64,000 nt of DNA from Granulosicoccus sp045106475 (GCA_045106475.1 JBGCEO010000011.1:62001-126000); one strand, 5' to 3'; numbered from the stretch's first letter, positions 42,310 through 52,372 are shown. Notes: a model not told the origin generated them from the sequence alone. A program made the numbers and translations.

Positions 42310-42655
42310 GATAATACCCTGTATATAAAAAACAACAAATGGACAAACCTGACCAGCATTTGAAACTACAAATACCCTTTAAGCCTGACTTGTCTCTTAC
42401 AATGACTTTTCTCGTAAATTACGATTCCAGTCGCTAACGCAGACACTTCTCAGATTTCTCTTAGAACCGTCAACACTCGCAATATAGGTAGTTTGTCCTC
42501 CGAATACAAGCGACAAAACACTCGATTAGACTTTTGTTAGCGACATTCGGGCTACAATTGCGCGCTAATTCTTCTCCAGCCCCGCTCCTACGCCGTGTTA
42601 GCAGCGTTACATACCCAATAACATTCTTGCTTCGTACCGTAATATATAACCAATA
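42310..42655. other. Divergent region: csp leader and promoter, rapA upstream region
   Basis: 346 bp without a gene. On the minus strand, about 42310-42474 is the likely untranslated leader of the cold-shock gene, rich in A and T near the start codon. The remaining part up to rapA shows a TACAAT at 42553-42558 without a well-spaced -35, and no ribosome site before the rapA ATG. Confidence 0.5.
42481..42509 (-). promoter_or_regulatory. Sigma70-type promoter of the cold-shock gene
   Basis: On the minus strand TTGTAT (42509-42504), 17 bp, TATATT (42486-42481). Start predicted near 42474, giving the long leader. Confidence 0.6.
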
Positions 42656-45439
42656 ATGAGCAACGATTTTACCTCCGGCCAGCGCTGGATAAGTGACACT
42701 GAGTCAGATTTAGGCCTCGGTACCGTCCTTGAAGTAGAACATCGTCAAATTACCGTCGTATTTCTTGCCACCGGTGAAACCCGCATCTACGCCAAAGAGA
42801 CTGCCCCTCTCACCCGTGTGGCTTTTCTGCCGGGTGATCTCATCACTAGCCACGAAGGCTGGCAATTACGTGTTGATAAGGTTCATGAGGAAGACGGGCT
42901 GCTCAGCTATTTCGGTAATCGCGAAGATACCGGTGCGCAAACCATCCTGGTTGAAGCCGGGTTAGACAATTTTCTGCAGTTCAGATCTCCCAAGGATCGA
43001 CTTTTTGCCGGCTTGATCGACGGTTTACGCTGGTTTTCGCTTAGGCGAGACGTATTCGAACATCGCCATCAACTAGCCCATTCCCCAGTACGCGGGCTCA
43101 TGGGGGCTCGTGTTGCGGTGCTGCCTCATCAAATTTACATTGCAGTTGAAGCATTAAAACGCCACCAACCCCGCCTCCTGCTAGCGGATGAGGTTGGTCT
43201 GGGAAAAACCATCGAAGCAGGCATGATTGTGCATGGTTCACTGGTAAACAATCAGGTGTCGCGGGTACTGATAGCTGTGCCACCCGCCCTCCTGCATCAA
43301 TGGCTGGTAGAAATGCTGCGTAAATTCAACTTGAGTTTTCGCATCATGGATTCTGAACGATTCGAACAGTTGCAAGACTCAGCTCCGGATGGCAATCCTT
43401 TCCTGGCAGAGCAACTGGTTCTATGCTCCCTGGAGACACTCGTCCAGAATGATGAAATCGGCGATGCAGCTGCAAGCGCAGGCTGGGACATGCTTGTTGT
43501 TGATGAAGCGCACCATTTAAGCTGGGAACCAGACGAACCCTCCGATGCCTATTCGCTGATTGAGGAGCTTGCAATGGAAACCCCGTCTGTCCTCTTGCTG
43601 ACCGCGACACCAGAGCAACTTGGACAATCCGGGCACTTTGCGCGCTTGCGTTTGCTTGATCCCGAGCGATTTGGCTCACTTGATCAATACATTTCAGACG
43701 AGGCAGAGTTTGGCTGGGTGGCATCTGTTGCCGACAAGCTGACACAAGACCAAGCACTGCTCCCGGATGAACTGCAAGAGCTGGAGGAGCTACTGGGCGA
43801 TAGTTTCAGTGACAACGACAAGAAGACGCTCACTTCGGCTGCCGCCATGAGTGTGAGCGATCTCGGGCAAGGCCTCATCAACAAACTCGTGGATCGCCAC
43901 GGAACCGGTCGATTGATGTTCCGCAATACGCGCAGGGCTATAAGCGGTTTTCCGGAGAGAAAACTGAATCAGTACACACTCGATGGTGACTCGCTGGACG
44001 ACAAAGCTGGCTGGCTTCTCGAATTTTTGCTCGATCAATTCCCGGCCAAGATTCTGGTTATCTGTTCATCACTGACTACCGTACAGGCTCTGGCGGAGAT
44101 ACTTCGCCTGGCAGGCGTACAGAGCGCACAGTTTCACGAAGACATGTCAATTGTGGAACGCGATAGAGCAGCTGCGTGGTTTGCCGATCCGGAGGAAGAG
44201 TGTCGTTTGTTGCTCTGCTCTGAGATTGGCAGCGAAGGTAGAAACTTTCAGTTTCTGCACAATGTAGTCATGTATGAACTACCAGACACGCCCGATTTAT
44301 TGGAACAACGTATCGGCAGACTTGACCGGATCGGACAAACGCAGACTATTCAAATCCACGTCCCGGTGGCAGCCGGTTCGACAGACGCTGTATTGCTGCG
44401 TTGGTACCACGAGGGCTTGAACGCGTTTGAACGCATATGCAAGTCCGGATCAGCAGTGCGGTATCGCGTTCAGGAACAACTAGACGCAGTATTGGATCAT
44501 GTTAGCGATAGCGACAACGAGGCCAGGCTGGAATCGCTTATTGAGAGTACAAGAGCGCTGAGTGCAGAGCTTGAGGCCGAGCTCGAAGCTGGTCGCGATC
44601 GCCTTTTAGAATTGAATTCGAATCGTCCCGAACTGATACAGGAACATCTGGATGCACTGGCCAGGATAGATCGCAACTACCAGCTACAGGATTTCATGGA
44701 AGCGGTGTTCGATCGTTTTGGTGTGGATGTAACCGAACAACGCGATCACTGGATAATTCACCCTAGTGATCATATGCAAGTAGAACACTTTCCGCATCTG
44801 CCTTCCGGGGGTATGACACTGACCTTTGATCGTGCAACCGCACTGACCCGGGAAGACTTTACCTATCTCAGCTGGGATCACCCCATGGTAAACGCTGCCA
44901 TGGACTTGATTCTTGATGAGGGCTTTGGCCAGGCCGATTGCCAGGTGATCAAATGCGAAGAACTACCCAAGACGCTAACATTTGTAGAAGCAAGCTATGT
45001 CTTGCAGTGCACTGCCGATGCAAGCTTAAACATCGAGCGTTACCTGCCTGCGCGCGTACAGACATGGAGCGTTGGCATAGATGGCAGAGACTACACTGAT
45101 ATCGTATCCACACTGGAGCTCGACAGTCGCAAGCAACGCTACGATAGAAACGCCCTGCGCAAAGTTGTCCTCAAAAACCGGGAAGCCCTGGAAAAACTCA
45201 TTGATCACTCTGCGAGCCTGGCTGACAAAACCATACCAGAGTTGGTTACAGAAGCACGAGAAGCGATTGATTTGGAATTCTCTGAGGCAAGAGAGAGACT
45301 GGTTGCCCTTGCACGTGTCAATGCATCTGTAAAAAGTGAGGAAGTTGATGAACTGGATCATCGCCACAATGCTTTGATCAAGGCTTTGGATGGCACAAAC
45401 GCAAGACCAGTGTCTGTGCGTGTTATGTTCAATAGTTGA
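42656..45439 (+). CDS. rapA: RNA polymerase-associated ATPase RapA
   Basis: 927 residues, near the E. coli length of 968. N-terminal Tudor-like domains (SDTESDLGLGTVLEVEHRQITV, then VAFLPGDLITSHEGW) are followed by the SWI2/SNF2 ATPase: LLADEVGLGKTIEAGM (motif I), VVDEAHHLSW (motif II), LLLTATPEQL (III), and the second RecA domain with SEIGSEGRNFQFLHNVVMYELP and LLEQRIGRLDRIGQ (V, VI). RapA recycles stalled RNA polymerase. The C-terminal third holds a conserved domain specific to RapA. It precedes xthA by 52 bp. Confidence 0.94.
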   Translation: MSNDFTSGQRWISDTESDLGLGTVLEVEHRQITVVFLATGETRIYAKETAPLTRVAFLPGDLITSHEGWQLRVDKVHEEDGLLSYFGNREDTGAQTILVEAGLDNFLQFRSPKDRLFAGLIDGLRWFSLRRDVFEHRHQLAHSPVRGLMGARVAVLPHQIYIAVEALKRHQPRLLLADEVGLGKTIEAGMIVHGSLVNNQVSRVLIAVPPALLHQWLVEMLRKFNLSFRIMDSERFEQLQDSAPDGNPFLAEQLVLCSLETLVQNDEIGDAAASAGWDMLVVDEAHHLSWEPDEPSDAYSLIEELAMETPSVLLLTATPEQLGQSGHFARLRLLDPERFGSLDQYISDEAEFGWVASVADKLTQDQALLPDELQELEELLGDSFSDNDKKTLTSAAAMSVSDLGQGLINKLVDRHGTGRLMFRNTRRAISGFPERKLNQYTLDGDSLDDKAGWLLEFLLDQFPAKILVICSSLTTVQALAEILRLAGVQSAQFHEDMSIVERDRAAAWFADPEEECRLLLCSEIGSEGRNFQFLHNVVMYELPDTPDLLEQRIGRLDRIGQTQTIQIHVPVAAGSTDAVLLRWYHEGLNAFERICKSGSAVRYRVQEQLDAVLDHVSDSDNEARLESLIESTRALSAELEAELEAGRDRLLELNSNRPELIQEHLDALARIDRNYQLQDFMEAVFDRFGVDVTEQRDHWIIHPSDHMQVEHFPHLPSGGMTLTFDRATALTREDFTYLSWDHPMVNAAMDLILDEGFGQADCQVIKCEELPKTLTFVEASYVLQCTADASLNIERYLPARVQTWSVGIDGRDYTDIVSTLELDSRKQRYDRNALRKVVLKNREALEKLIDHSASLADKTIPELVTEAREAIDLEFSEARERLVALARVNASVKSEEVDELDHRHNALIKALDGTNARPVSVRVMFNS

Positions 45440-45491
45440 GTTCGTCAAGTCACTTGCAGCAAGCCACCCAGATATAGACCGAGAGTTTCGC

Positions 45492-46307
45492 ATGAAGATA
45501 GTCTCTTTTAACGTCAACAGTGTGAGATTAAGGTTGCATCAATTAGCGGCCTTGACAGACACTCTCGCACCCGACGTTATCGGGTTGCAGGAGACCAAGG
45601 TAGTCGACGAAGATTTCCCAGTCGATGCTCTCAAGGAAATGGGTTACCACTGCGCATTTGCAGGGCAAAAGACGCACTACGGTGTTGCCATGTTATCCAG
45701 AACGCCGATGCACAACGTCAGCATAGGTTTTAGTAGCGATGACGACACCGCACAAAAAAGATTGATCTCAGCGACCGTAACAAGCCCGAAGGGCAATGAT
45801 GTGAACATCATCAACGGCTATTTCCCCCAGGGCGAAAAACGCGATCACCCTGTAAAGTTTCCGGCCAAAGAAAAATTCTATATAGATTTACAGAGCAAAC
45901 TGGAGAACGAGTATTCACCCGACGATAAGCTAGTGGTAATCGGTGATTTCAACATTGCCCCTGTAGACGAAGACTTGGGAATCGGGCCAGACAACGTAAA
46001 ACGTTGGTTAAGAAGTGGAGCCACTAGCTTCTTACCAGAGGAAAGAGAATGGTTTCAGCGTTTAACCGATTGGGGACTAAACGATAGTTATCGCTGCAAG
46101 TATGCCGATAAAGATGACAAGTTCAGCTGGTTTGACTACCGAAGTAAAGGGTTTGATCGGGAACCCAAACGGGGACTGCGAATCGACCATCTGCTCTCGA
46201 CACAGTCCATGACCGCTAAATTGATTGATAGTGGAATCGAATACGACATCCGCGCGATGGAGAAGCCATCAGATCATTGCCCCGTTTGGTCAAGCTTTGA
46301 TATTTAA
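45492..46307 (+). CDS. xthA: Exonuclease III
   Basis: 271 residues from the ATG at 45492 with GAGAG upstream (E. coli 268). Endonuclease/exonuclease/phosphatase fold: MKIVSFNVNSVRLRLHQL, IGLQETKV with the metal Glu, NIINGYFPQGEK, VIGDFNIAPVDEDLG with Asp/Asn, FSWFDYRSKGFDREPKRGLRIDHLL and the catalytic SDHCPVW. Removes 3' blocks and incises abasic sites in base-excision repair. The gene starts 52 bp after rapA and may share its transcript. Confidence 0.93.
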   Translation: MKIVSFNVNSVRLRLHQLAALTDTLAPDVIGLQETKVVDEDFPVDALKEMGYHCAFAGQKTHYGVAMLSRTPMHNVSIGFSSDDDTAQKRLISATVTSPKGNDVNIINGYFPQGEKRDHPVKFPAKEKFYIDLQSKLENEYSPDDKLVVIGDFNIAPVDEDLGIGPDNVKRWLRSGATSFLPEEREWFQRLTDWGLNDSYRCKYADKDDKFSWFDYRSKGFDREPKRGLRIDHLLSTQSMTAKLIDSGIEYDIRAMEKPSDHCPVWSSFDI

Positions 46308-46369
46308 CAAGCTCACCATACCTTTGTAGAGTATGGATGCTCATCACCCGACAGCCATTAGTTTAGTTA

Positions 46370-46392
46370 GGTGAATATTCACCCATCTGGGT
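46370..46392. promoter_or_regulatory. Palindrome pair upstream of the EamA gene
   Basis: GGTGAATATTCACC (46370-46383, perfect 14-bp) runs directly into ACCCATCTGGGT (46381-46392, perfect 5-bp arms). They lie about 95 bp upstream of the EamA start; possible operator. Confidence 0.35.
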
Positions 46393-46484
46393 GGTAGAGA
46401 TTCACTGCACGACACTCTAGCCTCTGCGAACATCCTGATAAGCGAACTCTTACCAGAAGTGGTTCACAAGGGAGAAGTGGAGAA

Positions 46485-47489
46485 ATGCGTGCAGTATCAC
46501 TGGTGGGACTAAGCGTACTGTTTGTTGCCCTATGGAGTTCTGGCTGGGTGCTTTCACGCTTTGCCGTTGAAGAGGTCAGCGCGATAGCGTTACTGACAAT
46601 GCGGTACGTAATAGTATTTTGTGTATTGCTTATTGTAGTTACAGTAGCAGGCTACTGGCGTAAAGTTTCCATGACAGAGTTGGCGTGTCACCTGTCTGTG
46701 GGCGTGCTTTCCCATGCTATCTATCTGTTATCAGGTGTAGGCGCATTCGAGCTGGGCGTGTCAGCCAGTCTGGTTGCCTTTGTAACGGCCCTTCAACCCA
46801 TGATCACAGCCTATCTGTCGGCACCTATTACTGGAGAGGTAATTTCTTCCCGCCAATGGCAAGGCTTGATTATCGGGTTTCTCGCGGTACTGCTACTGGT
46901 GTCAGAAAGCTATAGGCAGGGTATAGCGACGATCGCTCTTTCACTACCCTTTATTTCAGTACTAGCGCTGAGCATCGGGGCTTTGATCAGCAGACGTCTC
47001 GACGTACAGAATCAAAGGAAAAAATGTACGCCGATTCCAATACCCTTTGTTTTGCTCATACATAGTGCCGGAGCCCTGTTTGTACTGGTTCCACTGAGTG
47101 CTTCACAGGGCCAGCTGCTTGTTGAAGTCAGCAAGCATCAATGGGTAATGTTGCTATGGCTTGCGCTAGCCGTATCATTAGGCGCTTATGCAGTGATGCT
47201 TATTCTGCTCCGACACTTATCGGCCATGCGCGTTTCAAGCCTGGCCTACTTTGTTCCACCGGCTACTCTGATTCAGGCTCACCTTTTATTTAACGATGTG
47301 ATTTCCGTGAGCAATATGGTTAGCTTGGTTCTAGCATCGATAGCTGTGTATTTCGTGATGATACCTAAGGCAAAGCAATCAAGGCTCCGGCGCTGGGCAG
47401 ACCGCAGCAAAGGCTTTACCCTGACACCCGCGAACAGTGGGTTGATAAGCGCCGTTACTGCGGGACGAGACCCCGACATCAAGCTGTAG
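46485..47489 (+). CDS. EamA/DMT-superfamily transporter
   Basis: 334 residues with ten hydrophobic segments in two homologous halves, the EamA layout. The first half begins GLSVLFVALWSSGWVLSRFAVEEVSAIALLTMRY, the typical DMT opening; the C-terminal 35 residues are polar and cytosolic. SD GGGAGAAG/GGAG precedes ATG. These carriers mostly export metabolites or amino acids; the substrate is not predictable. A separate transcript from xthA is likely given the 177-bp gap. Confidence 0.85.
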   Translation: MRAVSLVGLSVLFVALWSSGWVLSRFAVEEVSAIALLTMRYVIVFCVLLIVVTVAGYWRKVSMTELACHLSVGVLSHAIYLLSGVGAFELGVSASLVAFVTALQPMITAYLSAPITGEVISSRQWQGLIIGFLAVLLLVSESYRQGIATIALSLPFISVLALSIGALISRRLDVQNQRKKCTPIPIPFVLLIHSAGALFVLVPLSASQGQLLVEVSKHQWVMLLWLALAVSLGAYAVMLILLRHLSAMRVSSLAYFVPPATLIQAHLLFNDVISVSNMVSLVLASIAVYFVMIPKAKQSRLRRWADRSKGFTLTPANSGLISAVTAGRDPDIKL

Positions 47490-47507
47490 TCAGCTTAATT
47501 CATGATA

Positions 47508-47550
47508 CTTGTAGCGTAGCAAACTCATAGGCAGTGCGCGATGCTACAAG
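47508..47550. other. Stem-loop between convergent genes
   Basis: CTTGTAGC (47508-47515) pairs with GCTACAAG (47543-47550), 27-nt loop. No T-run; could delimit transcripts from both sides. Confidence 0.35.
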
Positions 47551-47574
47551 CCTTAGCTTAGACAGAATGTTGAA

Positions 47575-48663
47575 CTACTTGGGCAAGTCACCCTGCACAC
47601 CCTGCACATAGAAATTCATACCGAGCAAAGTCTTGTCGTCCATGATCTCACCGCTGCCAAGAATCTCTTCACCTGCCTGATTGAGGATAGGTCCTTGAAA
47701 CGCATGCAATGAGCCCTCAACGATGCCTTCTCTAATTATTTCGGCTGCAGCTTTAACATCATCCGGTACATTCGCGTTGTATTCAGGAAACGACACAAGG
47801 CCGGAAGCAATTCCATCCCAGGTATCCTGTGATGACCATGTTCCATCGATGATGGCACGTGTGCGTTCGACGTAATAAGAATCCCAGTTATCGATGATAG
47901 AGGTAAGCTGTGATTCTGGTGCAAAGGCTGACATGTCAGATGCCTGGCCAAACCCTAAGACGCCTCTTTCCTCAGCAACCTGAAGCGGTGCGGGTGAGTC
48001 TGTATGCTGAGTAATGATGTCGGCACCCTGATCAATTAGTGCTTTGGCTGCGTCGGCTTCTTTACCCGGGTCGTACCAGCTGTTGACCCACACAACCTTG
48101 ATTTCGGCATCCGGATTTACCTTGCGCATGGCAATGGCGAAAGCATTGATGCCGCGCACCACCTCCGGGATTGGGAAGGAAGCGATATAGCCAATGGTAT
48201 TGGTTTTAGTCATCATGCCAGCCATTGTTCCGATAACCGCTCTGCCCTCGTAGAATCGAGCACCGTAGGTCGAAACGTTGTCCGAGCGCTTGTAGCCGGT
48301 AGCATGTTCAAACTTAACATCGGGAAAATCCTTAGCTACCTTGATAGTGGGATTCATGTAACCAAACGAGGTGGTGAAAATAAGATCATGACCACTACTG
48401 GCAAGCTTACGAATAACGCGCTCCGCATCTGCACCCTCCGGAACGCTCTCCACAAAAGTAGTTTCGACGCTATCGCCAAATTCTGCCTCTATGGCAAGTC
48501 GTCCTATATCGTGGCGGTATGTCCAGCCGTGGTCGCTAACTGGGCCTACATAAACAAAGCCCACTTTTACAGGGTCGGCTGCTTGAGCAATACTAGTTAT
48601 CACTGCGAGTACAGCTGTACATAAAACAAGTACAACGCGATTCACTATGGCACTTTTGAACAT
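47575..48663 (-). CDS. BMP-family periplasmic nucleoside-binding protein
   Basis: 362 residues with signal peptide ending TSIAQAA before DPVKVGFVYVGPVSDHGWTYRHD, the BMP (PnrA/BmpA) opening. FVESVPEGADAERVIRKLASSGHDLIFTTSFGYMNPTIKVAKDFP and VVRGINAFAIAMRKVNPDAEIKVVWVNSWYDPGKEADAAKALIDQGADIITQHTDS follow the family pattern (recognised by the repeated D/N and W sites lining the nucleoside pocket). SD GGAGAT. Last gene of the importer operon, 42 bp after the second permease, in the reverse of the common order. Related proteins bind purine nucleosides. Confidence 0.88.
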   Translation of the reverse strand: MFKSAIVNRVVLVLCTAVLAVITSIAQAADPVKVGFVYVGPVSDHGWTYRHDIGRLAIEAEFGDSVETTFVESVPEGADAERVIRKLASSGHDLIFTTSFGYMNPTIKVAKDFPDVKFEHATGYKRSDNVSTYGARFYEGRAVIGTMAGMMTKTNTIGYIASFPIPEVVRGINAFAIAMRKVNPDAEIKVVWVNSWYDPGKEADAAKALIDQGADIITQHTDSPAPLQVAEERGVLGFGQASDMSAFAPESQLTSIIDNWDSYYVERTRAIIDGTWSSQDTWDGIASGLVSFPEYNANVPDDVKAAAEIIREGIVEGSLHAFQGPILNQAGEEILGSGEIMDDKTLLGMNFYVQGVQGDLPK

Positions 48664-48704
48664 TTATATCTCCGTTTAAAAAACAACCCGTTCTTTATCT
48701 TGAA

Positions 48705-49628
48705 CTAAGTAGTCGGGTGAAAAGCTCTTCCGATACTAGCGGGTGCGTTTCTGCGAATCCTACCTCGATCCCTCGAAATCAGCACTAGCACGAGAATGGT
48801 TGTCAGGTAGGGTAGCATCGACATCAGTTGCGAAGGAACATTTATTCCTAACGCTTGTGCATGCAACTGAAGAATACTGATCCCACCAAACAAGTAAGCC
48901 CCCAACAACAGTCGGCCTGGCTGCCAAATGGCAAAAACAACGAGCGCCAACGCGATCCATCCTCGACCTGCACTCATATTTTCCACCCACATCGGCGTGT
49001 AAACCATTGATAGATATGCTCCGCCCAGACCTGCGCAGGCACCGCCGAATAGCGTAGCGAAATAGCGCACGCGGATGACTTTGAGGCCCAGAGCATGTGC
49101 TGCATCAGGCGAGTCTCCAACAGAACGCAGTATCAGGCCTGCTCGAGTTCGATTGAGGAACCAGGCAACAGAGGCAACCAGAATAAATGATCCGTAAACA
49201 AGAACATCGTGACTAAACAGCAATCGACCCAACAATGGAATGTCATTGAGCGCGGCTATGTCTAAAGCAGGCAGGCCCTCATAAGCTATGCCAACCAACG
49301 GCTGACCAATGAGCGCACTCAAACCAATACCAAATATGGTCAGAGCTAAACCTGTTGCCACTTGCGAGGATTGCAGGCTCAGGGTTAGAAAGGCAAAAAT
49401 CAACGCCATTAGTGTTCCCGCCAACATACCTGCAAGCACGCCTACCGATGCACTACCTGAGTAATAAGCCGCTGCGAAACTACACACGGCTCCAGCCAGC
49501 ATCATCCCTTCGACGCCCAGATTCAATACACCTGAGCGCTCCACTACCAGCTCACCTATAGCAGCATAGACCAACGGAGTTGCCGCAGTGATGATAGTCA
49601 GAATCGTGAGTATCAAAGTCTCGTTCAT
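48705..49628 (-). CDS. ABC nucleoside permease, NupQ type
   Basis: 307 residues, multi-pass. LTIITAATPLVYAAIGELVVERSGVLNLGVEGMML is the hallmark of the NupQ/YufQ permeases, and RSVGDSPDAAHALGLKVIRVRYFATLFGGACAGLGGAYLS is the coupling loop and following helix. Start overlaps the NupP stop (ATGA). One half of the membrane channel of the nucleoside importer. Confidence 0.9.
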   Translation of the reverse strand: MNETLILTILTIITAATPLVYAAIGELVVERSGVLNLGVEGMMLAGAVCSFAAAYYSGSASVGVLAGMLAGTLMALIFAFLTLSLQSSQVATGLALTIFGIGLSALIGQPLVGIAYEGLPALDIAALNDIPLLGRLLFSHDVLVYGSFILVASVAWFLNRTRAGLILRSVGDSPDAAHALGLKVIRVRYFATLFGGACAGLGGAYLSMVYTPMWVENMSAGRGWIALALVVFAIWQPGRLLLGAYLFGGISILQLHAQALGINVPSQLMSMLPYLTTILVLVLISRDRGRIRRNAPASIGRAFHPTT

Positions 49629-50695
49629 GGCTTACTCACGCGTCGCTTCGATACAAGGCGGTAGTTGATAAGCACATCCGTCGCAAGTAGAAAAAATAGC
49701 AACATACCCTGAAATACACCCGTAACCGCCAATGGTAGATTTAGAGTGATCTGGGCGGACTCGCCACCCAGGTAAGACAAGGCCATGACAATGCCTGCGA
49801 AGAACACACCGACAGGATGTAAGCGACCCAGGAACGCAACAATAATAGCGGTGAAACCATAGCCAGGCGAAATACTAGGTAAAAGCTGGCCTATGGGCCC
49901 GGCAACCTCAAATAAACCTGCAAGCCCAGCGATGGCACCACTCATTAACAACGCTATCCAGATGAGCTTGGACTGACTGAAACCTGCATGAATTCCGGCA
50001 CGTGGCGCAGCACCATTCACCCTCAGAGCAAAACCGAGCAGAGTTCTGGACATTAGCAGCCACCCCGCCAGGACGATTGCAACAGCCACTAGAAAGCCGA
50101 TATGCAGTCGGGTGCCACTCAAAATCTTAGGAAGCAAGGCAGCATCATGAAACAATCGGGATTCGGGGAAATTAAAGCCATCTGGATCACGCATCGGACC
50201 ACCAACCAACCACGACAGTAGCAGAGCAGCAACATAGGTCAGCATCAAGCTGGTCAGAATTTCGTTGACGTTGAAGCGAGTTTTCAACAGCGCAGGTATC
50301 AAGGCCCAGAGCATGCCACCGAACAAACTGGCGATAATCATGACAGGCAGCACATACCAGGCATCTACCTCATAAAAATACAATGCAACAGCAGCACCAC
50401 AAACACCGCCAAGTATCAACTGCCCTTCAGCACCAATGTTCCAGACTTGCGCACGAAAGCCCACTGACAGTGCCACCGCGATCATAATCAGAGGAGCGGC
50501 CTTGACGCCAAGTTCTGCCAGGCCATAGCGCGTCGAAACGGGTTCAATGAAAAACGCATGAAATGCCGGGCCAACAGGTACCCCTAATAGAGCGAACAAA
50601 ACCAGACCTGCAATCAGTGTGATGCACAAAGCTATGATTGGCGCAAGGTAACCCATCAGTTGTGATGGATTCGCACGGCGCTGCAATGCAATCAC
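49625..50695 (-). CDS. ABC nucleoside permease, NupP type
   Basis: 356 residues from a GTG overlapping the ATPase stop (GTGA). AAPLIMIAVALSVGFRAQVWNIGAEGQLILGG is the family signature; LRVNGAAPRAGIHAGFSQSKLIWIALLMSGAIAGLAGLFEVAG is the coupling loop region. Eight to ten membrane segments; forms the channel with the NupQ-type subunit. Confidence 0.9.
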   Translation of the reverse strand: MIALQRRANPSQLMGYLAPIIALCITLIAGLVLFALLGVPVGPAFHAFFIEPVSTRYGLAELGVKAAPLIMIAVALSVGFRAQVWNIGAEGQLILGGVCGAAVALYFYEVDAWYVLPVMIIASLFGGMLWALIPALLKTRFNVNEILTSLMLTYVAALLLSWLVGGPMRDPDGFNFPESRLFHDAALLPKILSGTRLHIGFLVAVAIVLAGWLLMSRTLLGFALRVNGAAPRAGIHAGFSQSKLIWIALLMSGAIAGLAGLFEVAGPIGQLLPSISPGYGFTAIIVAFLGRLHPVGVFFAGIVMALSYLGGESAQITLNLPLAVTGVFQGMLLFFLLATDVLINYRLVSKRRVSKP

Positions 50696-52266
50696 AGTGA
50701 CGCTCCATTACTCAGGGTATCAAGCTGTTCTATAGATTCGCCGCCCATCAATAAACCTACTTGCGGGACCGTTATGGAATCTGTTGGATAAAATGATGAA
50801 AGCTTGCCAGCACACAAAGCTCCGATGCGATCAGAGTACTGCATCAGTTCATCAAGATCCTGAGAGATAAGTATCACTCCTGCCCCTTCATCAGCCAAGC
50901 CCTGGATAGCGTCATGTATGGCCGCAGCTGCACCAGCATCGACGCCCCAAGTGGGTTGAGAGATGACCAGTACGCGAGGTGATTGCAGGATTTCACGACC
51001 CACAATAAACTTTTGCAGATTTCCTCCCGACAAGCTTGACGCCAGAGAATGCGGCCCATGGCATTGAACGTTAAACCGATCGATGATCTCTTCTGCGAAT
51101 AGCCGACTGCGCCTGATTGAAATCAATCCACCAAGAATCAGAGGCTTGCGATGATGAGCCGTCAGAAAAACATTGTCGATTAATGACAAGCTGGGTACTG
51201 CTGCATGACCAAGCCTTTCTTCCGGCACACAACATAATCCAAGCTCTCGACGCACGCCGGCATTCAGATGACCAATCTGTTTTCCTTCAAGCACGATAGA
51301 TCCTGCGCTACCGGGCGCTACTTCGCCAGCGATTGCCTGCAGCAACTCATCTTGACCATTACCAGCCACACCGGCAATACCCACGATTTCTCCTGCACTC
51401 ACGTTAATATGAATAGACTTCAAACTAACGGCATGATTCTCTGCCGTTTTATGGTTAAGCCCCTGAATCGAAAATAGACTCTGCGTTGAATGGCGAGTTC
51501 TGCGTACCGCGCTCGCTGGCATCTCCTCCCCCATCATCAGAGCGGCAAGGCTAGCTGCAGATTCGGCTTTGGGGTCTGCTTGAGCGACTTTTCTACCTCC
51601 CCTCAATATAGTTGCCTCGTGACACAGCTGTCGAATCTCATCCAGCTTGTGGCTGATGTATAAGATAGCAACGCCTTCATCTGCCAGCCGTGTGAGCGTC
51701 AGGAACAAATCCTTAACTTCCTGTGGAGTTAAGACCGATGTAGGCTCATCCATTATCAGCAGCTTCGGCTCTTGCAATAAGCAACGCACTATTTCGATGC
51801 GTTGCCTCTCGCCAACCGAGAGGGTATAAACAGAGCGCTGTGGATCCAGTGGCAAGCCATAGCGTGCTGACACTTCAACGATCTGAGTACTCAATGCTAC
51901 ATCGGCGTCGACACCCATGCCCAACGCAATATTCTCCAGAACCGATAGCGAATCAAACAAGGAAAAGTGTTGAAACACCATGGCAATTCCTAACTCGCGT
52001 GCAACACTGGGTGAGCTGATCTCTACAGGCTCACCCTGCCATTGAATAACCCCGGAATCGCTCGCCAGCAATCCATATAGAATCTTTACAAGAGTGCTCT
52101 TGCCGGCCCCGTTTTCACCCAGCAATGCATGCACCCGGCCTGACTCCAAAGTCAGGTCTATGCGCTCATTTGCCATACAACCAGGGTAAGACTTGGAAAT
52201 GCCGCGCATCTTTACAAGTGCTGCAGACGAACCAGAGGTGTTAGAGCTGAAATTAGTGTCTGTCAT
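50692..52266 (-). CDS. Double-domain ABC ATPase of nucleoside importer (NupO/RbsA-like)
   Basis: 524 residues from the ATG at 52264-52266 (GGGA just upstream). The N-terminal ABC half is complete: GENGAGKSTLVKILYG, LSVGERQRIEIVRCL, LLIMDEPTSVLTPQE. The C-terminal half has a degenerate Walker A (GVAGNGQDELL, lacking Lys) but a good signature LSGGNLQKFIVGRE, with VISQPTWGVDAGA instead of LDEP, as is usual in the RbsA/YufO class. First gene of the four-gene operon; divergent from guaD. Confidence 0.92.
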   Translation of the reverse strand: MTDTNFSSNTSGSSAALVKMRGISKSYPGCMANERIDLTLESGRVHALLGENGAGKSTLVKILYGLLASDSGVIQWQGEPVEISSPSVARELGIAMVFQHFSLFDSLSVLENIALGMGVDADVALSTQIVEVSARYGLPLDPQRSVYTLSVGERQRIEIVRCLLQEPKLLIMDEPTSVLTPQEVKDLFLTLTRLADEGVAILYISHKLDEIRQLCHEATILRGGRKVAQADPKAESAASLAALMMGEEMPASAVRRTRHSTQSLFSIQGLNHKTAENHAVSLKSIHINVSAGEIVGIAGVAGNGQDELLQAIAGEVAPGSAGSIVLEGKQIGHLNAGVRRELGLCCVPEERLGHAAVPSLSLIDNVFLTAHHRKPLILGGLISIRRSRLFAEEIIDRFNVQCHGPHSLASSLSGGNLQKFIVGREILQSPRVLVISQPTWGVDAGAAAAIHDAIQGLADEGAGVILISQDLDELMQYSDRIGALCAGKLSSFYPTDSITVPQVGLLMGGESIEQLDTLSNGASL

Positions 52267-52372
52267 TCCCAAATTTTGAACAGTATCGAATACCCGTCAG
52301 AAGAAGTGTACATCGTGCCGGCCTAAGCGCCTATTATTGAGGTATTCCAATCACACCTTACGTATAACCACT

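Noticed and set aside
42076..42363. Plus-strand frame opposite the cold-shock gene
   Set aside because: It is the complement of a well-conserved CspA-family gene.
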